Source: Streptomyces davaonensis JCM 4913
Lineage (GTDB): Bacteria > Actinomycetota > Actinomycetes > Streptomycetales > Streptomycetaceae
Direction: 5' to 3'
DNA length: 64,000 nucleotides
Assembly: GCF_000349325.1 (NCBI RefSeq)
Contig: NC_020504.1
Coordinates: 3,568,053-3,632,052, forward strand
A program made the translations under genes and the position numbers. This document shows, one piece after another, positions 62,538 through 64,000 of the stretch. The stretch's first letter is position 1. Each line of letters begins with the position of its first letter. The notes below the pieces were generated by a model that worked only from the letters and a program-made list of their open reading frames with translations, ran no database searches and was not told where the DNA came from.

Positions 62538-64000
62538 CTATCGGCCCGTACCGACATCCTCGTTGGGCGGTTCGTCACACGACGGCTCTCCGGCCAGCAG
62601 CCGCTCCAGTGCCGCGCGGTCCGGAAGGTCATCCGGACGGACGATCTCGCCGCCGCGCACATACAGGAACGCGGCGCTGACGGACTCCAGCGGCACGCCG
62701 TGCAGCTCCGCCCAGGCGACCCGGTAGACGGCCAGCTGGAGCGGGTCGGCGCTGTGGGTGCGGTGGGTCTTCCAGTCGACGATCTCGTACGTGGCCCGCT
62801 CGCCGTCGCCCTCCTTGTAGACGGCGTCGATGCGGCCCCGGACGACGCGGCCCGCGAGGGCGAGCTGGAAGGGGGCCTCGACGCGGTAGGGCGTGCGGTG
62901 GGCGTACTCGGTGCGCTCGAAGGCCTCCTTGAGTGCCTCCAGGTCCCGCTCGTCGGCGATCTCCGCGTCGCTGCCGGGCAGTTCCTCCGGTTCCAGCATG
63001 GGCAGGGTCAGTGCCTCGAACCGGGCCTCGACCCAGGCGTGGAAGCGGGTGCCGCGTCGGGCCGCGGGCTGCGGCGGGCGGGGCATGGGGCGGGCCAGCT
63101 CCTGGGCGAGTCCGTCGGGGTCGGCGGCCAGGAGCAGCACCTGGGAAGCGGTCAGGGAGGCGGGCAGGGGTACGTCGGTGACACTGTCCCGCGCGCGGAG
63201 GAGCTCTCCGGTGAGCGCGTCGAGGTCGCGGTCCCAGGAGGCGATGGTGCGGGCCTCCTCCGGGCTGAGGGTCGCGCGGTCGGGGGCCTGTGCCTGGTGC
63301 GGGACGGTGGGGCGTTCGGCGGTCCAGGAGTCCCAGTCGTCGTCGAAGTGGTCCTCTTCGGCCGGGCCGTCTTCGGCTTCGGGGATGTCGACTTCAGCGA
63401 TGTCGTAGAAGTCCTCTTCGTCGTCCGGGGGCGGCGGCCAGTCCGGGTCGTGCGCCGGCGTCGGGTCGGCGTCCGCGGGGGAGCCGAGGCCCTCCAGGTA
63501 CGTCAGGACCGTCTCGGCGGCCGCCCTGCGCCGGGTCAGTGCCGCGTCGTCCAGCGGGAGCGGCCACACCTGGTCGGCGTCGGTGGCGTGGAGGGCCGGG
63601 TTCTCCTCGTCCTCGGCGGGCTCGTCCGCCCAGGCCTCGATCTCGCCGTACCCGGCGGCGCAGTGGTCGTACAGGGCATGGAGGAAGTCGGAGGGGCCGC
63701 GGGGCTTCTTCTGGCTGGGTCCCCACCAGTGGCCGGAGCCCAGGAGCAGGGAGCGGGGGCGAGTGAAGGTGACGTAGCCGAGGCGGAGTTCCTCGGTGTG
63801 CTGGTGCTCCTTCATGGCTTCGTGGAAGGCCTTCAGGCCGCGCGAGTCCCAGGCCGCGACGTCGGGCAGGGTGTCGGCGTCACCGCGCAGGGCGTGCGGC
63901 AGCACCTTGCCCTGGGCGGTCCACTTCTCGCGGCCCTGGCTGCTCGGGAAGGTCCCGGTGACCAGGCCGGGGACGGCGACGACGTCCCATTCGAGGCCCT
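62538..64000 (-). CDS. AdnB-like helicase-nuclease subunit, 3' part
   Basis: Only the last 487 codons lie in the window; the frame runs past base 64000. It contains helicase motif V (GLEWDVVAVPGL) and motif VI-like TFTRPRSLLLG, then a long acidic Asp/Glu-rich linker, and a C-terminal RecB-type nuclease. The nuclease has GTRFHAWVE, GRIDAVYKE, the DWK motif in YEIVDWKTHRT and QLAVYRVAW. Two-subunit AdnAB complexes resect DNA ends in actinobacteria. Order next to nudC and uvrD2 fits AdnB rather than AdnA; this is from memory of mycobacteria. Confidence 0.85.
   Translation of the reverse strand, partial: GLEWDVVAVPGLVTGTFPSSQGREKWTAQGKVLPHALRGDADTLPDVAAWDSRGLKAFHEAMKEHQHTEELRLGYVTFTRPRSLLLGSGHWWGPSQKKPRGPSDFLHALYDHCAAGYGEIEAWADEPAEDEENPALHATDADQVWPLPLDDAALTRRRAAAETVLTYLEGLGSPADADPTPAHDPDWPPPPDDEEDFYDIAEVDIPEAEDGPAEEDHFDDDWDSWTAERPTVPHQAQAPDRATLSPEEARTIASWDRDLDALTGELLRARDSVTDVPLPASLTASQVLLLAADPDGLAQELARPMPRPPQPAARRGTRFHAWVEARFEALTLPMLEPEELPGSDAEIADERDLEALKEAFERTEYAHRTPYRVEAPFQLALAGRVVRGRIDAVYKEGDGERATYEIVDWKTHRTHSADPLQLAVYRVAWAELHGVPLESVSAAFLYVRGGEIVRPDDLPDRAALERLLAGEPSCDEPPNEDVGTGR

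Overview
The window is high-GC actinobacterial DNA, almost certainly a Streptomyces chromosome. Genes have strongly GC-rich third codon positions, GTG/TTG starts are common, and many gene pairs overlap by ATGA. The marker set is nrdAB-nrdS, sigR-rsrA, an albaflavenone-type terpene pair, wblC and a mycoredoxin. The order resembles what I remember of the S. coelicolor SCO5183-SCO5226 region, so most of the window reads as conserved core chromosome; no database search was run. Left part (1-17137): end of a DUF3311/sodium-solute symporter pair; a GNAT acetyltransferase; a class Ia ribonucleotide reductase operon behind two NrdR boxes and a cobalamin riboswitch, followed by a GlxA/AraC-type regulator (NrdS-like); the epi-isozizaene synthase/CYP170 pair; peptide deformylase; a TPR protein; two overlapping HD-domain membrane proteins; the redox sigma factor sigR with anti-sigma rsrA and a clear SigR-type autoregulatory promoter; an alpha/beta hydrolase; and a SRAP protein. 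Middle (17205-26814): a five-gene block that looks inserted. It has an unusually AT-rich leader, an unrecognised Ala/Gly-rich protein, an ABC1/UbiB-like kinase, a stand-alone thioesterase, a membrane-anchored methyltransferase and a single 1931-residue synthetase with order FAAL-ACP-Cy-A(Ox inserted)-PCP. I read it as a compact machine for a 2-alkyl thiazole/oxazole lipid, and it is the most novel item here. Then (26937-37657): M50 peptidase, aroA, rsgA, SMR exporter, TetR regulator, hisN, CBS protein, and a catalase divergent from a Fur-family regulator with a palindrome inside the catalase promoter. A sulfonate/nitrate-type ABC transporter follows whose ATPase gene is broken by a deletion and by a short palindromic repeat. 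Two identical initiator tRNA genes flank a Sel1-repeat gene. Right part (39782-64000): UPF0182, PPA1309 family and YlbL-like protease; moaE; an SDR-like membrane protein; a DUF2342 protein with a Nudix hydrolase; three tandem AIM24-family genes, one fused to TerD; a YgjP-like peptidase; a ThiF-like protein overlapping a second ABC1 kinase; wblC (WhiB7) with a long leader containing a promoter with an AT-rich upstream element, a leader ORF and an attenuator-like terminator; uvrD2 divergent from mycoredoxin (SigR-type promoter); nudC; an M20 peptidase; and the 3' part of an AdnB-like helicase-nuclease cut by the window edge. Several themes recur: redox and stress control (SigR, catalase/Fur, mycoredoxin, RNR control), convergent genes separated by strong bidirectional hairpins, and small conserved proteins that are easy to miss.
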